In this document: in pieces, positions 24,639 through 32,845 of the stretch | Position numbering within the stretch: position 1 is the stretch's first letter | How the letters are laid out: each line of letters starts with the position of its first letter | Assembly (NCBI RefSeq): GCF_004364325.1 | Contig: NZ_SOCP01000023.1 | Location: 62,001 to 126,000 of the forward strand | From: Actinophytocola oryzae | GTDB taxonomy: Bacteria > Actinomycetota > Actinomycetes > Mycobacteriales > Pseudonocardiaceae | Length of the DNA stretch: 64,000 nt | Reading direction: 5' to 3' | Position numbers and translations under genes: made by a program | The notes under the pieces: generated by a model | What the model saw: only the letters and a program-made list of their open reading frames with translations | Told to the model about the DNA's origin: nothing | Databases searched by the model: none

Positions 24639-25370
24639 TCAGCGTGGGGTCAGCACGCAGAACTCGTTGTCCTCCGGGTCGGCCATCACCTGCCAGGGAA
24701 CCGAGCCCTGGCCGATGTCGAGCTTGCGGGCACCCAGCTCCAGCACGCGGGTCACCTCTGTCCAGTGGTCGTCCTCCAGTAACGGGGCCACGTCCAGGTG
24801 GACGCGGTTCTTGATCTCGTGCGGGTGCGTTGTCGGGATGAACTCCAGCCAGGGCCCCCTGCCCGTAGGCGAGCGCAGGGACGCCGTGTTCTCGGTGGTC
24901 TCGGCCACCTGCCAGCCTGCCGCCGCGGACCAGAACTCCGCCAGCCTCAGCGGGGTCAGTGCGTCCACCACGATGGCTGCCACCGCTCCGGTCGCCATGT
25001 ACTCCGGGCGCGGGTCCAGTACGCAGAACTCGTTGCCCTCCGGGTCGGCCAGCACGATCCACGGAACGTTGTGTTGGCCTATGTCGGCTCGAGTGGCGCC
25101 GAGGGACAGGGCGTGCGCTACCTGCGCCAACTGGTGGTCCGGCGACTCGCTCGCCAGGTCCAGGTGTACGCGGTTCTTCACCGCCGTCTTCGGCTCCGTC
25201 GCCGGGACGAAGACCAGGTCCAGGTCCCAGCCGTCGTCCGGTGGGGCCTGTAGGTCCACCTCGTCGGCGTTCGCGAACGACACCTCCCAGCTGAGCAGGT
25301 TCGCCCAGAACCGGGCCAGGGCCTGCGGGTCGAGCGCGTCTACCACCACGTTGCACAGTCGCGTGGACAT
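24639..25370 (-). CDS. Two-domain VOC (glyoxalase-like) protein
   Basis: 243-aa protein made of two copies of a glyoxalase-like VOC domain, residues 1-120 and 125-243. Each has the VVVDALxPxxLAxFWxxxxxW start, a KNRVHLDLA or KNRVHLDVA centre and an LADPEGNEFCVL or MADPEDNEFCVL end. The two halves form one cup-shaped site. Proteins of this actinobacterial subfamily are often labelled dioxygenase or bleomycin-resistance-like, but no substrate can be read from sequence. It is convergent with the TetR gene (16-bp gap). The 32-bp gap upstream places it downstream of the HEPN/MDMPI operon on the same strand, so it may belong to that transcript. Confidence 0.87.
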   Translation of the reverse strand: MSTRLCNVVVDALDPQALARFWANLLSWEVSFANADEVDLQAPPDDGWDLDLVFVPATEPKTAVKNRVHLDLASESPDHQLAQVAHALSLGATRADIGQHNVPWIVLADPEGNEFCVLDPRPEYMATGAVAAIVVDALTPLRLAEFWSAAAGWQVAETTENTASLRSPTGRGPWLEFIPTTHPHEIKNRVHLDVAPLLEDDHWTEVTRVLELGARKLDIGQGSVPWQVMADPEDNEFCVLTPR

Positions 25371-25402
25371 GCGCAGAAGCTAGCGGACCACACCGACATC
25401 GG

Positions 25403-26164
25403 TCAGCGTGTCGCCACCTTGAGCAGGTCCCTCAGCTGCGACACCACCTCCTGGTCGCCGGCCTCCAGCACGTGCGCGCCCGGCCGCCTGCCCCACAGCC
25501 ACAGGTACATCCCCGCCGGGTCGCTCGACACGATCGCGTCGACCGGCTCGTCGGCCTCCGCCCGCCACGCCGACGTGCCGGTCGGGGTGATCTGGACGAT
25601 CCACCGCCTGTCGCCCGTGTGCACGGCCACGCGACCCGGACGCAGGTCGGCGATGCCGAGTACCCCGAGGCGGTGCGTGAACCACAGGGTCAGGATCTCG
25701 TCGACGCCGTCGAGCGCGATCTCTGGTGGGATGCCGCCGACCATCGCGGCCGCGCCGCCCATCTGCACGTCGTAGCGGTGCACGGTCGTCTCGTGGGCCA
25801 GCCTGCGGTACCAGAACCCGTAGTTCTGGTGCTCCGGCCACCACGTGGGCGCTCCTTCCAACGGGTCGTGGCGCGCCAGCTCGTGTACGACCTCCAGCAG
25901 CCCGGCACGCAGGTAGTCGACGAGCGACTGGTCCTCGGCGGGCGCACGCTGCCAGCGGGTTGGCCGCGTGCGGTCGTGCAACCACGACACCACCATCCGG
26001 TACACGCTGCCGACGTGCCGCACGACCTCCCCCAGCCGCATGCCCGGCAGGTGCGGCACCTCCGACTCGAGATCCGATCCGATGGTCGAGGTGGCGAGCC
26101 GCTCGCCCTCGACCTCCAGCACGTCCAGCAGGTTGGGGTAACCGATCAGCGGGGTGACGGTCAC
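25403..26164 (-). CDS. Maleylpyruvate isomerase (DinB-superfamily) type protein
   Basis: 253-aa member of the mycothiol-dependent maleylpyruvate isomerase family. The N-terminal four-helix DinB-like bundle has the metal-binding pattern (H in VVRHVGSVYR; HETTVHRYDVQ), and the C-terminal half is an SCP2-like alpha/beta domain (GDRRWIVQITPTG, VSSDPAGMYLWLWGR). Most members lack a known substrate. The GTG start at 26164 overlaps the TGA of the HEPN gene as GTGA, so the two are translationally coupled. With a perfect SOS box upstream of the operon, a DNA-damage role is suggested by context only. Confidence 0.82.
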   Translation of the reverse strand: MTVTPLIGYPNLLDVLEVEGERLATSTIGSDLESEVPHLPGMRLGEVVRHVGSVYRMVVSWLHDRTRPTRWQRAPAEDQSLVDYLRAGLLEVVHELARHDPLEGAPTWWPEHQNYGFWYRRLAHETTVHRYDVQMGGAAAMVGGIPPEIALDGVDEILTLWFTHRLGVLGIADLRPGRVAVHTGDRRWIVQITPTGTSAWRAEADEPVDAIVSSDPAGMYLWLWGRRPGAHVLEAGDQEVVSQLRDLLKVATR

Positions 26165-26580
26165 TGGTCGCGCGTGACCGCGGCGCGGATCATCCGCGCC
26201 ACCAGCTCGAGGAACTGCCCGGCCTGGCGCACCAGGTCGTCGGCGGACCGGGTGCTGACCGCACGCGTGATCCCGGCCTGCACCGACGCGCGGGTGGCCG
26301 AGCAGGACGCGAAGAACGCGGCCCACTCCCGCAGCTCCGGCGCCACCGACGACAGCAGCGTCCACACGCTCATCGGACGTGCGCGACCGCGGTGCGGCCG
26401 CCCACGCAGCGCCAGCAGCGCCGCCCCGGCACGTAACGCCGTCAGGTAGGCGGCCGCGAAACGCTGAGCCGGGTCGTCCTCCAGCTCCGCGGTGCGCAGA
26501 CCAAGCTCCGCCTGGGCGAGCAGGCCGAGCGCGGACTCCGGCGCCGCCGGGTGGTTCGGAAAATCCAGGGTCGCGGTCAC
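26161..26580 (-). CDS. SAV_6107-type HEPN domain protein
   Basis: 139-aa all-helical protein with the SAV_6107 family HEPN pattern (LLAQAELGLRTAELEDDPAQ, AAYLTALRAGAALLALRGRP, VWTLLSSVAPELREWAAFFA). The RX4-6H motif of toxin HEPN RNases is not obvious. HEPN bundles can be RNases or nucleotide-transfer partners. GTG 26580 is chosen for AGGAGG eight bases upstream; the frame runs on upstream without support and through the SOS box. It is the first gene of an operon that continues with the MDMPI protein by GTGA overlap. The SOS box lies about 100 bp upstream, predicting LexA control. Confidence 0.8.
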   Translation of the reverse strand: MTATLDFPNHPAAPESALGLLAQAELGLRTAELEDDPAQRFAAAYLTALRAGAALLALRGRPHRGRARPMSVWTLLSSVAPELREWAAFFASCSATRASVQAGITRAVSTRSADDLVRQAGQFLELVARMIRAAVTRDQ

Positions 26581-26682
26581 GGGAACGGCCTCCTCGTGGA
26601 TCACTGAAGGTGACAACGAGCCGTGGGGAAGCCGGCGTGCTCGGTGGCGAGGCGCTTCCCCCGCCCCACCACCGAGCAGTGT

Positions 26683-26698
26683 TCGAACCTCTGTTCGA
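26683..26698. promoter_or_regulatory. Perfect SOS box upstream of the HEPN operon
   Basis: TCGAACCTCTGTTCGA fits the actinobacterial LexA consensus TCGAAC-N4-GTTCGA at every fixed position. It lies 103 bp upstream of the HEPN start and 92 bp upstream of the divergent YbaK-type gene, so it could control either or both. Confidence 0.85.
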
Positions 26699-26789
26699 AC
26701 GAATCCACCATAACCCCAGGTGCCTGGGTGCATCAACCTCGGTCGGGAATTTCCGCGCGAAAGGCGCCACTCGCGTGATCAGATAAGCC

Positions 26790-27311
26790 ATGACCACTCT
26801 CGACCACCCCTCGATCAGCAAGATGGCCGCGGCGCTGCGTGAGGCGGGCATGGCCGCGGCGGCGGACGGCATCCGCATCCTCGACGACGAGGTGCGCACC
26901 GCGGCGGCAGCGGCGGCGGCCCTCGGCGTCGAGGTGGGCGCGATCGCCAACAGCCTCGTCTTCCGGGCCACGCACGGCGACGAGGTGGCGCCCCTGCTCG
27001 CCCTCACCTCCGGCGCGCACCGCGCGGACACGGTCGTCCTCGCGCGGCTGGCCGGGGCGGACGAGGTGGGGAAGGCGGATCCGGCGTTCGTGCGCGAGCA
27101 CACCGGTCAGGCCATCGGAGGAGTTGCCCCTGTGGGCCATCCTCGGCCGATACAGACGATCGTGGACCGGGATCTGGCAGGCTATGCGGTGGTCTGGGCG
27201 GCAGCGGGCCACCCCAAGTCGGTGTTCCCGACGACCTACGCCGACCTGCTCGCCCTCACAGGGGGCGCGGCGGCGGACGTCGCGGGGCAGGAGGAGAATC
27301 ACACGTCGTGA
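26790..27311 (+). CDS. YbaK/EbsC family aminoacyl-tRNA deacylase
   Basis: 173-aa protein of the YbaK/ProX editing superfamily, which removes wrongly attached amino acids from tRNA. Recognisable parts are VGAIANSLVFRA, a conserved lysine region (AGADEVGKADPAFVREHTG), GGVAPVGHP and the VVWAAAGHPKSVFPTTYADL end. The free-standing subgroup's preferred tRNA cannot be told. It is followed by a GNAT gene with an ATGA-like overlap (GTGA at 27308-27311), forming a two-gene operon. It is divergent from the HEPN gene with the SOS box in between. Confidence 0.85.
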   Translation: MTTLDHPSISKMAAALREAGMAAAADGIRILDDEVRTAAAAAAALGVEVGAIANSLVFRATHGDEVAPLLALTSGAHRADTVVLARLAGADEVGKADPAFVREHTGQAIGGVAPVGHPRPIQTIVDRDLAGYAVVWAAAGHPKSVFPTTYADLLALTGGAAADVAGQEENHTS

Positions 27312-27871
27312 CCGCGGTTCCGCCACGCGTAGAACGGTTCGTCGACCTCAGCGCCGACGACCTGCGCGCTCGCCTGCCAGAAGCCCTGTCGCTGTACGTC
27401 ACGGCGATGCGCTACCCGACCGGCACGGCCGAGCAGCGTGCGCCCATGTGGCTGGCGCACATGCTCCGCGCCGACTGGCGCTGCGCGGGAGCCTTCGACA
27501 CCGACGACCACATGGTCGGCATCGCCTACGGCTACCGTGGCGCGTCCGGGCAGTGGTGGCACGAGCAGGTGCGGCGCGGCATCGTCGAGCGCTCCGGCAC
27601 CGCGCTGGCCGAACGCTGGCTCGAGGACTACTTCGAGCTGACCGAGGTGCACGTGCGGCCGGTCAACCAGGGCCGGGGCATCGGCGAGGAGCTGCTTCGC
27701 AGGCTGCTGGCGAACGTACCCAGCGCGAACGTGCTCCTGTCGACGCCGGAGGGCCCGTCCCGCGCGTGGCGGCTGTACTACCGGATGGGCTTCACCGACG
27801 TGCTGCGCCACTACCGGTTCACCGGCGACCCCCGACCGTTCGGCGTGCTCGGCCGGGTCCTTCCACTGTGA
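27308..27871 (+). CDS. GNAT family N-acetyltransferase
   Basis: 187-aa acetyltransferase. The acetyl-CoA loop is in EVHVRPVNQGRGIGEELLRRL, and the C-terminal motif is RAWRLYYRMGFTDV. The N-terminal 60 residues are specific to an actinobacterial subgroup. Its substrate is unknown. GTG 27308 overlaps the stop of the YbaK-type gene by 4 bp, so the two are translationally coupled. A strong symmetric hairpin follows 4 bp after the stop codon. Confidence 0.85.
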   Translation: MTAVPPRVERFVDLSADDLRARLPEALSLYVTAMRYPTGTAEQRAPMWLAHMLRADWRCAGAFDTDDHMVGIAYGYRGASGQWWHEQVRRGIVERSGTALAERWLEDYFELTEVHVRPVNQGRGIGEELLRRLLANVPSANVLLSTPEGPSRAWRLYYRMGFTDVLRHYRFTGDPRPFGVLGRVLPL

Positions 27872-27874
27872 ACC

Positions 27875-27913
27875 GTGCACTGTGACCGGTCATTTGGGTC
27901 AGCCACAGTGCAC
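27875..27913. terminator. Bidirectional terminator between GNAT gene and ribA
   Basis: A perfect 10-bp inverted repeat, GTGCACTGTG / CACAGTGCAC, has an inner GACC/GGTC pair and lies between two convergent genes. Confidence 0.75.
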
Positions 27914-27956
27914 AGTACTTTGTGAAACACCAACAGCGACCGGTAAGACCACCCGA

Positions 27957-28688
27957 TCAACTGACCATGTCTGTTGGTGTTGAGGCCGCTACCGGTTCCT
28001 TTGTGGCCACCGGCAGGGAGACCACGTCGGCCTGCTGCCTGCTCGGCACCAGCCTGCGCGCCCAACGCCGCACACGCTCGGAGAACGTGTCCAGCTTGGC
28101 GAGCGGGATGGTGTGGCCGTACCTGGCCTTGGCCGCCAGGTAACGCCTGGCCTCCGGGCTCTGACCACGCACGAGGAACGGCTGCTGGTCGACCTGGAAA
28201 TCCGCCGTGGACAGTGCTGCCACCTTGGCCGGGTTGTTGGTGAGCAACCGGATGTGCCGAAGGTTCAGACTGCGGAGGATCGCGACGGCGTCCTCATAGG
28301 TCCGACAGTCCTCCGGCAGGCCGAGCGACCGGTAGCTGGAGAACGTGTCGATGCCGTGCCGTTGCGTCAGCTGGTAGCCGAGCGCCTTGGCGAGCAGCCC
28401 GGCACCTCTTCCCTCCTGGTCGAGGTAGATGAGCACGCCCGCGCCGGCCTTGCGCATCATGGCCATCGACTGTCGCAACTGGTCACGGCAGTCGCAGTCG
28501 ACGGATTCGAAGATCTCGCCGTACACGCATCGCGAGTGGATCCGAACGAGACAACCGTTCGTCGGCTCACCGAATACGGCGGCGCACGGGCGATTGCCGT
28601 GCATTTCGGAGACATCGCCGAGTACGACAACGCGGAAATCCCCGTCAGCGTGCCTCAGCTCGTGCTCCGTCAGGTTCCTGTCGCCCAA
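27957..28688 (-). CDS. ribA: GTP cyclohydrolase II (stand-alone RibA)
   Basis: 243-aa enzyme that opens GTP to a diaminopyrimidine with loss of formate and pyrophosphate. The zinc ligands fall at C54, C65 and C67, the same numbers as in E. coli RibA. The GTP-binding and catalytic segments YLDQEGRGAGL and LLTNNPAKVAAL are present. The C-terminal 40 residues are an extra basic/Pro tail. It is not fused to RibB and no other riboflavin gene is near. It starts 5 bp after the PfkB-like gene, so the two form an operon. A role in a specialised pterin/deazapurine or signalling pathway, instead of riboflavin supply, is possible. Confidence 0.9.
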   Translation of the reverse strand: MGDRNLTEHELRHADGDFRVVVLGDVSEMHGNRPCAAVFGEPTNGCLVRIHSRCVYGEIFESVDCDCRDQLRQSMAMMRKAGAGVLIYLDQEGRGAGLLAKALGYQLTQRHGIDTFSSYRSLGLPEDCRTYEDAVAILRSLNLRHIRLLTNNPAKVAALSTADFQVDQQPFLVRGQSPEARRYLAAKARYGHTIPLAKLDTFSERVRRWARRLVPSRQQADVVSLPVATKEPVAASTPTDMVS

Positions 28689-28693
28689 CGGGG

Positions 28694-30157
28694 CTACCCC
28701 ACACTCTGGTCCGACTCCAACGTCCGCCCAACGTCACTGGGCTTCGGCATGGCGTCTGTGATGATGTCGATGGAAAGGTTCGTGGCCATCGCCGCGGTCG
28801 CCCACTTGAGCGTCTCGTCGGTGAGGTCCCGTCGACCAATCCTCAACAAATGGTGCAACAAGGCGGCTGAAAAAGCCTCCCGTGCGCCGGGTGAGTCGGT
28901 GAGCGGTACCGATGGTGCGTTGATCGTCGCCTGCAGTTGAGGAGAGCTGATCATGGCCTGGAAGTTCTCGACGACGCACACCGTGGTGACTCCCATGGTG
29001 CGCAGCTGTCGTGCGACCTCTTCCATCGTCCTGCCGGCACCGCGGTCCGGCAACAGCTGCCGCAGCGCCCATTCCGACCCGACGACGTAGTCCACTCCAC
29101 CGAGCTCACGGTAGATCTGCTGTGGACGCTCCAGCGGCGGCGATGCCTGCAGCAGCACCAGTGGTTCCCTTGGCAGGCTGCGTGCGGTGTTGAGAGTCCA
29201 CTTGACGACGTCGACCGGCGCTTCCAGAGTCACGAGCACGGCGTCGGCGTGTGCCAGGGCCTGGCTCATTGTCTGGTTTCGCATGTCTCTTGTGGAGAGT
29301 GCGACCCGGAGCTGGTTCTTCCAGCCGATCGTGGCTGCGTCTCCGTTCGGCAGCACAATAACCTGTGCGACCGGCGTCGACTCCCCCGGTGCTCGGACGA
29401 TGAGGTCCGTCGCGAGGTCCTCGGCACGCATGTACTCGAGCAGCCTGGTCGCAGGCTCGTCGTCGCCGATCGCCGCGGCGAAGCGCACGTCGAAGCCCAT
29501 GCGAGCACCGGCCACGGCCAGGTTGAGGCCCTTGCCGCCGGGGTTCATCTGGAACGACGTGGCCTGCACCGACTCACCCTTCTCGGGCAGCCGTTCGACG
29601 ACGGACACCAGGTCCATCACCGCCCCGCCGACGACCACGACGGCGTTGGCGCGCTCATCCGTCGACACCGGACGGACGCCGCCTGCCGCACGAACGATCC
29701 GTTCGGCGAGAACTCCGAGCGTGCGTTCCTCCACTGACCCACGCAGCCCCCGCACCGTCGGCGCGGGGGGCGAGGACGAGACACCCATCAGCTCGTGCAG
29801 CGCCGTCCACCCCTCGGACAGCGCGATACGGCGTATCCCCAGATCAGCCCGATAGAGCCGAGCAGCGAGCTCCGGCCTGTCGTTCAGCCGCTCGCCCAAC
29901 AGCCCGAGCGCGAGCACGACGTCGGCGATCAGCCGGTCGGTCGGCGACAGCTCCGCCACCACCCCGGCGACCGCATCGACGATCGCCTGCTCGACCGGCA
30001 CCCCAGACTCGCGGATGACCCGCTGGACCACCGGTAGGTCCGCGAGGACCCGGGTGTCCACCTCGGTGTCGCGCAGTCGCCGCGCGCTCAGGCCGGCATG
30101 GGTCCTCAGCTTGAGGAAGACGCCGCGGACGCCGATGACTTCCGCGTCGGTTGCCAT
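28694..30157 (-). CDS. PfkB/ribokinase-like protein with extra N-terminal domain and altered active site
   Basis: 487-aa protein. Residues 1 to about 140 form a helical domain I do not recognise (LRTHAGLSARRLRDTEVDTR, DRLIADVVLALGLLGERL). The rest is a ribokinase fold: NAVVVVGGAVMDLV, NPGGKGLNLAVAGARMG (sugar-binding) and VLVTLEAPVDVVKWTL. The PfkB catalytic motif GAGDAF reads GAREAF here, so the anion-hole glycine is Arg and the catalytic Asp is Glu. It may bind a sugar or nucleoside without normal phosphoryl transfer. ATG 30157 has GGAGG upstream. It is followed at 5 bp by ribA. Confidence 0.8.
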   Translation of the reverse strand: MATDAEVIGVRGVFLKLRTHAGLSARRLRDTEVDTRVLADLPVVQRVIRESGVPVEQAIVDAVAGVVAELSPTDRLIADVVLALGLLGERLNDRPELAARLYRADLGIRRIALSEGWTALHELMGVSSSPPAPTVRGLRGSVEERTLGVLAERIVRAAGGVRPVSTDERANAVVVVGGAVMDLVSVVERLPEKGESVQATSFQMNPGGKGLNLAVAGARMGFDVRFAAAIGDDEPATRLLEYMRAEDLATDLIVRAPGESTPVAQVIVLPNGDAATIGWKNQLRVALSTRDMRNQTMSQALAHADAVLVTLEAPVDVVKWTLNTARSLPREPLVLLQASPPLERPQQIYRELGGVDYVVGSEWALRQLLPDRGAGRTMEEVARQLRTMGVTTVCVVENFQAMISSPQLQATINAPSVPLTDSPGAREAFSAALLHHLLRIGRRDLTDETLKWATAAMATNLSIDIITDAMPKPSDVGRTLESDQSVG

Positions 30158-30289
30158 GGCCAACCTCCACTGCATGTCATTTGCCTCCCACTATCTCGCG
30201 TCGGGCAAGCACCCGGACCCACCGAACGGGCGGTAAATCGGACCGGGGAGCCGCCCCGCGCACGACACCGGGAGGCTCTGTCTGCCAGA

Positions 30290-30305
30290 TGACACAGGCC
30301 TGTCA
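30290..30305. promoter_or_regulatory. Inverted repeat TGACA-N6-TGTCA in the PfkB-like/RibA promoter region
   Basis: TGACACAGGCCTGTCA lies about 135 bp upstream of the PfkB-like gene, in a 296-bp gap that otherwise shows only T-rich patches (ATTTTTTCGTCACC, GATTTTTTGGG near 30400-30450). It could be a regulator site; no partner is known. Confidence 0.4.
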
Positions 30306-30453
30306 CCTGCGGTAATGAGAAGTTGACCATGATACCGGGGGTGGCCCCGACGGGTGCCACCAGCGCACCTTCCGGGTAGAGAAGGAGTCGCCGGCTGTGA
30401 TTTTTTCGTCACCTGATTGGTCGAATGCGACTACCCAGGCGTGATTTTTTGGG

Positions 30454-32097
30454 CTAGATGGCGGCCAGGCACTCCCTCAAGGTGTCCAACCCCATCTGCC
30501 CGAGGTACAGCGCCTCCATGTGGAAGGCCTTGAGGTCGAAGGCCGCGCCCTTGCGTGCCCTGGCCTCGTCACGGGCGGCCAGCCAGAGCCGCTCACCGAG
30601 CTTGTAGGCGGGCGCCTGGCCCGGCCAGCCGAGGTAGCGGTCGACCTCGTCGACCACCAGCTCGCGCTCGGTGATGGTGCGGGTCAGCATGAACTCCAGC
30701 CCCAGTTCGGGGGTCCAGCGCTCGCCCTCGTGGAAGCCCGTCCCAGCGGGGATCCCGAGCTCGAGGTGCATGCCGATGTCGATGATCACCCGCGCCGCGC
30801 GGAACAGGTTCTCGTTGAGCATCCCGTAGAGGTTGCCGTCGTCGGTGAGGTAGCCGAACTCGCGCATCAGGCGTTCCGCGTACAGCGCCCAGCCCTCCGA
30901 GTAGGCGGGCACCCAGGCCAGCATCCGCTGGAACTTGTTCAGCCGCTCCGCCTCGTACATGGCGGTCGCGATCTGCATGTGGTGGCCGGGCACGCCCTCG
31001 TGGTAGACGGTGCTCAGCTCGCGCCACGTGGTGAAGGCGGCCTTGTCCGGCGGCAGCGCCCACCACATGGCACCCGGACGGCTGAAGTCGTCGCTCGGGT
31101 TGGTGTAGTACGCGCCCGCCGAGCCGCCGGGCGGGGCGATCCGGCAGTCCAGCCGCATGATCGGGTCCGGGATGTCGAAGTGCACGCCACGCAGGTCGGT
31201 CAGTGCCTGGTCGGACAGCTTCTGCATCCAGTCGCGGAACTCGGCGACGCCCCGCACCTGGTAGCGCGGGTCAGCGTCGAGCACCTCGGCCGCCTCGACC
31301 AGCGAGGCACCCGGCCTGATGCGGTTCGCGATCTCCTTCATCTCCGCCTCGAGGCGGAGGAACTCCGTCCAGCCCCACTCGTAGGCCTCACGCAGGTCAA
31401 GGGCCGCGCCGAGGTAGTGGCGGGAGTGCAGCCGGTAGGCGTCCTCGCCGACGGCGTCCTTCGCGGGCGCCTTGGGCAGCAGCTCGGTGCGCAGGAACTC
31501 CGCGAGGTCCGCGTACGCCTGCGACGCGGCGGCGGCACCGGCGTCCAGCTCGGCGCGCAGGCTGTCCGGGCCACCGGCGGCGAACTCGGTGAAGAAGCCG
31601 TCGCTCCACCTGGCGCACTGCGTGGCGACCTTCTCGACCTGGCGGCGGGCGGCCACGTGCCCGCGTGCGGCCGCGTGGCTCAGGCCTGCCTGGTAGCCGG
31701 CGACCGCCTCCGGCATGCGGGACAGGCGCGTCGCGATGGTCGCCCAGTGCTCGGCCGTCTCGGCGGGCATCAGGTCGAACGTCTCCCGCAGGTCCTGCGG
31801 CGGGCTGGCCAGCACGTTCAGGTCGCCCTCGACCAGTCCGGCGTCGTACAGCTCGACGTCGACGCCGAGCCGCTCGGTGAACACCGCCTTCGCCACCCGC
31901 TCGCGGTCGTCGGCCGGCTCGGCCGCCGCCATGTCCGCCAGGGCCTTCCTGGCCAACTCGTTGCGTGCCGCGCAGCCGTCCGGGGACAGGTCCGGCAACC
32001 GGTCGTCGTAGCCCGGCACACCCAGGGCCGTGGCCACAGTCGGTGACAGCTCTACGTATTGGTCTACAAAGGAGTCGGCGATCCGGTGCACGGTCAT
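30454..32097 (-). CDS. DUF885 family protein (putative metallopeptidase)
   Basis: 547-aa soluble protein of the DUF885 family. The zinc-like motif YHEGVPGHHMQ is near residue 355 and the second conserved segment AYSEGWALYAERLM lies about 35 residues later, as in HExxH-related carboxypeptidase-like folds. The substrate is unknown. No signal peptide is seen. ATG 32097 (MTVHRIADSF) is chosen; the upstream extension is not conserved and covers the divergent lppM promoter. It stands between the RibA operon and the block syntenic with M. tuberculosis Rv2171 onward. Confidence 0.87.
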   Translation of the reverse strand: MTVHRIADSFVDQYVELSPTVATALGVPGYDDRLPDLSPDGCAARNELARKALADMAAAEPADDRERVAKAVFTERLGVDVELYDAGLVEGDLNVLASPPQDLRETFDLMPAETAEHWATIATRLSRMPEAVAGYQAGLSHAAARGHVAARRQVEKVATQCARWSDGFFTEFAAGGPDSLRAELDAGAAAASQAYADLAEFLRTELLPKAPAKDAVGEDAYRLHSRHYLGAALDLREAYEWGWTEFLRLEAEMKEIANRIRPGASLVEAAEVLDADPRYQVRGVAEFRDWMQKLSDQALTDLRGVHFDIPDPIMRLDCRIAPPGGSAGAYYTNPSDDFSRPGAMWWALPPDKAAFTTWRELSTVYHEGVPGHHMQIATAMYEAERLNKFQRMLAWVPAYSEGWALYAERLMREFGYLTDDGNLYGMLNENLFRAARVIIDIGMHLELGIPAGTGFHEGERWTPELGLEFMLTRTITERELVVDEVDRYLGWPGQAPAYKLGERLWLAARDEARARKGAAFDLKAFHMEALYLGQMGLDTLRECLAAI

Positions 32098-32173
32098 GGC
32101 GCGGACGGTACCCACTGATCGGGCGACGAGCACAGGATTTCGCCACGACGAGGTGTGCTGGCAGGATGGCGCG

Positions 32174-32845
32174 GTGCGCAGCGCATTCAGGGTCGTTCGG
32201 TTATTCGTGCTGTTCGGCGTGCTGGTGTGCTCGCTGTCCGGCTGTCTCCGGGTGCACGCGGCCCTCGCCGTGTCCCCGGACGACCGCGTGTCCGGGGACC
32301 TGATCGTCGCCTCGGTCCGGGCCAGCGACCAGGACAACGGGCCGACGCTGACCATCCCGCCGGAGCTGTCGGACCGGGTCCGCACGGAGAAGTACGTCGA
32401 CGGCGAGTACGTCGGTCAGCGGATCACGTTCTCCAAGCTGCGGTTCGTCGACGTGACACAGCTCGTGCAGACCATCTCCGAGGCCAAGCAGTACCGGCTG
32501 TCGCTGCGCAGGGCAGGCAACGTCGTGACGCTCGCCGGGTCCATCGACCTCACGCAGCTGCCCAAGGACCGCGCGGACGTCCAGATCAAGGTCGCGTTCC
32601 CCGGGTCGGTGAGCCGCACGAACGGCGACGAGGACGACGGCACGGTCAGCTGGTCACCCAACCCCGGCGCGGTGACCGAGTTCGACGCCATCGCCCAGTA
32701 CTCGACCAACGACGACGGCTCGTGGGTGCGGTGGGCGCTGCTGGTCGGCGGCGCAGCCCTGCTGGCCGCGATCATCGCCACCCTGCTCGCGCTGATCGCC
32801 CACCGGCGCAGCCGAAGCTCCGACCGGGCGCAGGCGACTACCTAG
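32174..32845 (+). CDS. lppM: LppM-type lipoprotein
   Basis: 223-aa protein with a lipoprotein signal ending in LSGC (Cys24), a beta-rich LppM domain and a C-terminal transmembrane helix (LLVGGAALLAAIIATLLALI) with a basic tail. It is the counterpart of M. tuberculosis Rv2171, which influences phagosome maturation in that pathogen; here the role must be a general envelope one. GTG 32174 gives the proper signal peptide. Its TAG stop shares the palindrome CTAG with the TAG stop of the convergent metF, so both genes end on the same four bases. Confidence 0.85.
   Translation: MRSAFRVVRLFVLFGVLVCSLSGCLRVHAALAVSPDDRVSGDLIVASVRASDQDNGPTLTIPPELSDRVRTEKYVDGEYVGQRITFSKLRFVDVTQLVQTISEAKQYRLSLRRAGNVVTLAGSIDLTQLPKDRADVQIKVAFPGSVSRTNGDEDDGTVSWSPNPGAVTEFDAIAQYSTNDDGSWVRWALLVGGAALLAAIIATLLALIAHRRSRSSDRAQATT

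Noticed and set aside
24079..25383. 434-codon plus-strand frame spanning tetR and the VOC gene.
   Set aside because: It is a shifted frame over two well-supported genes.
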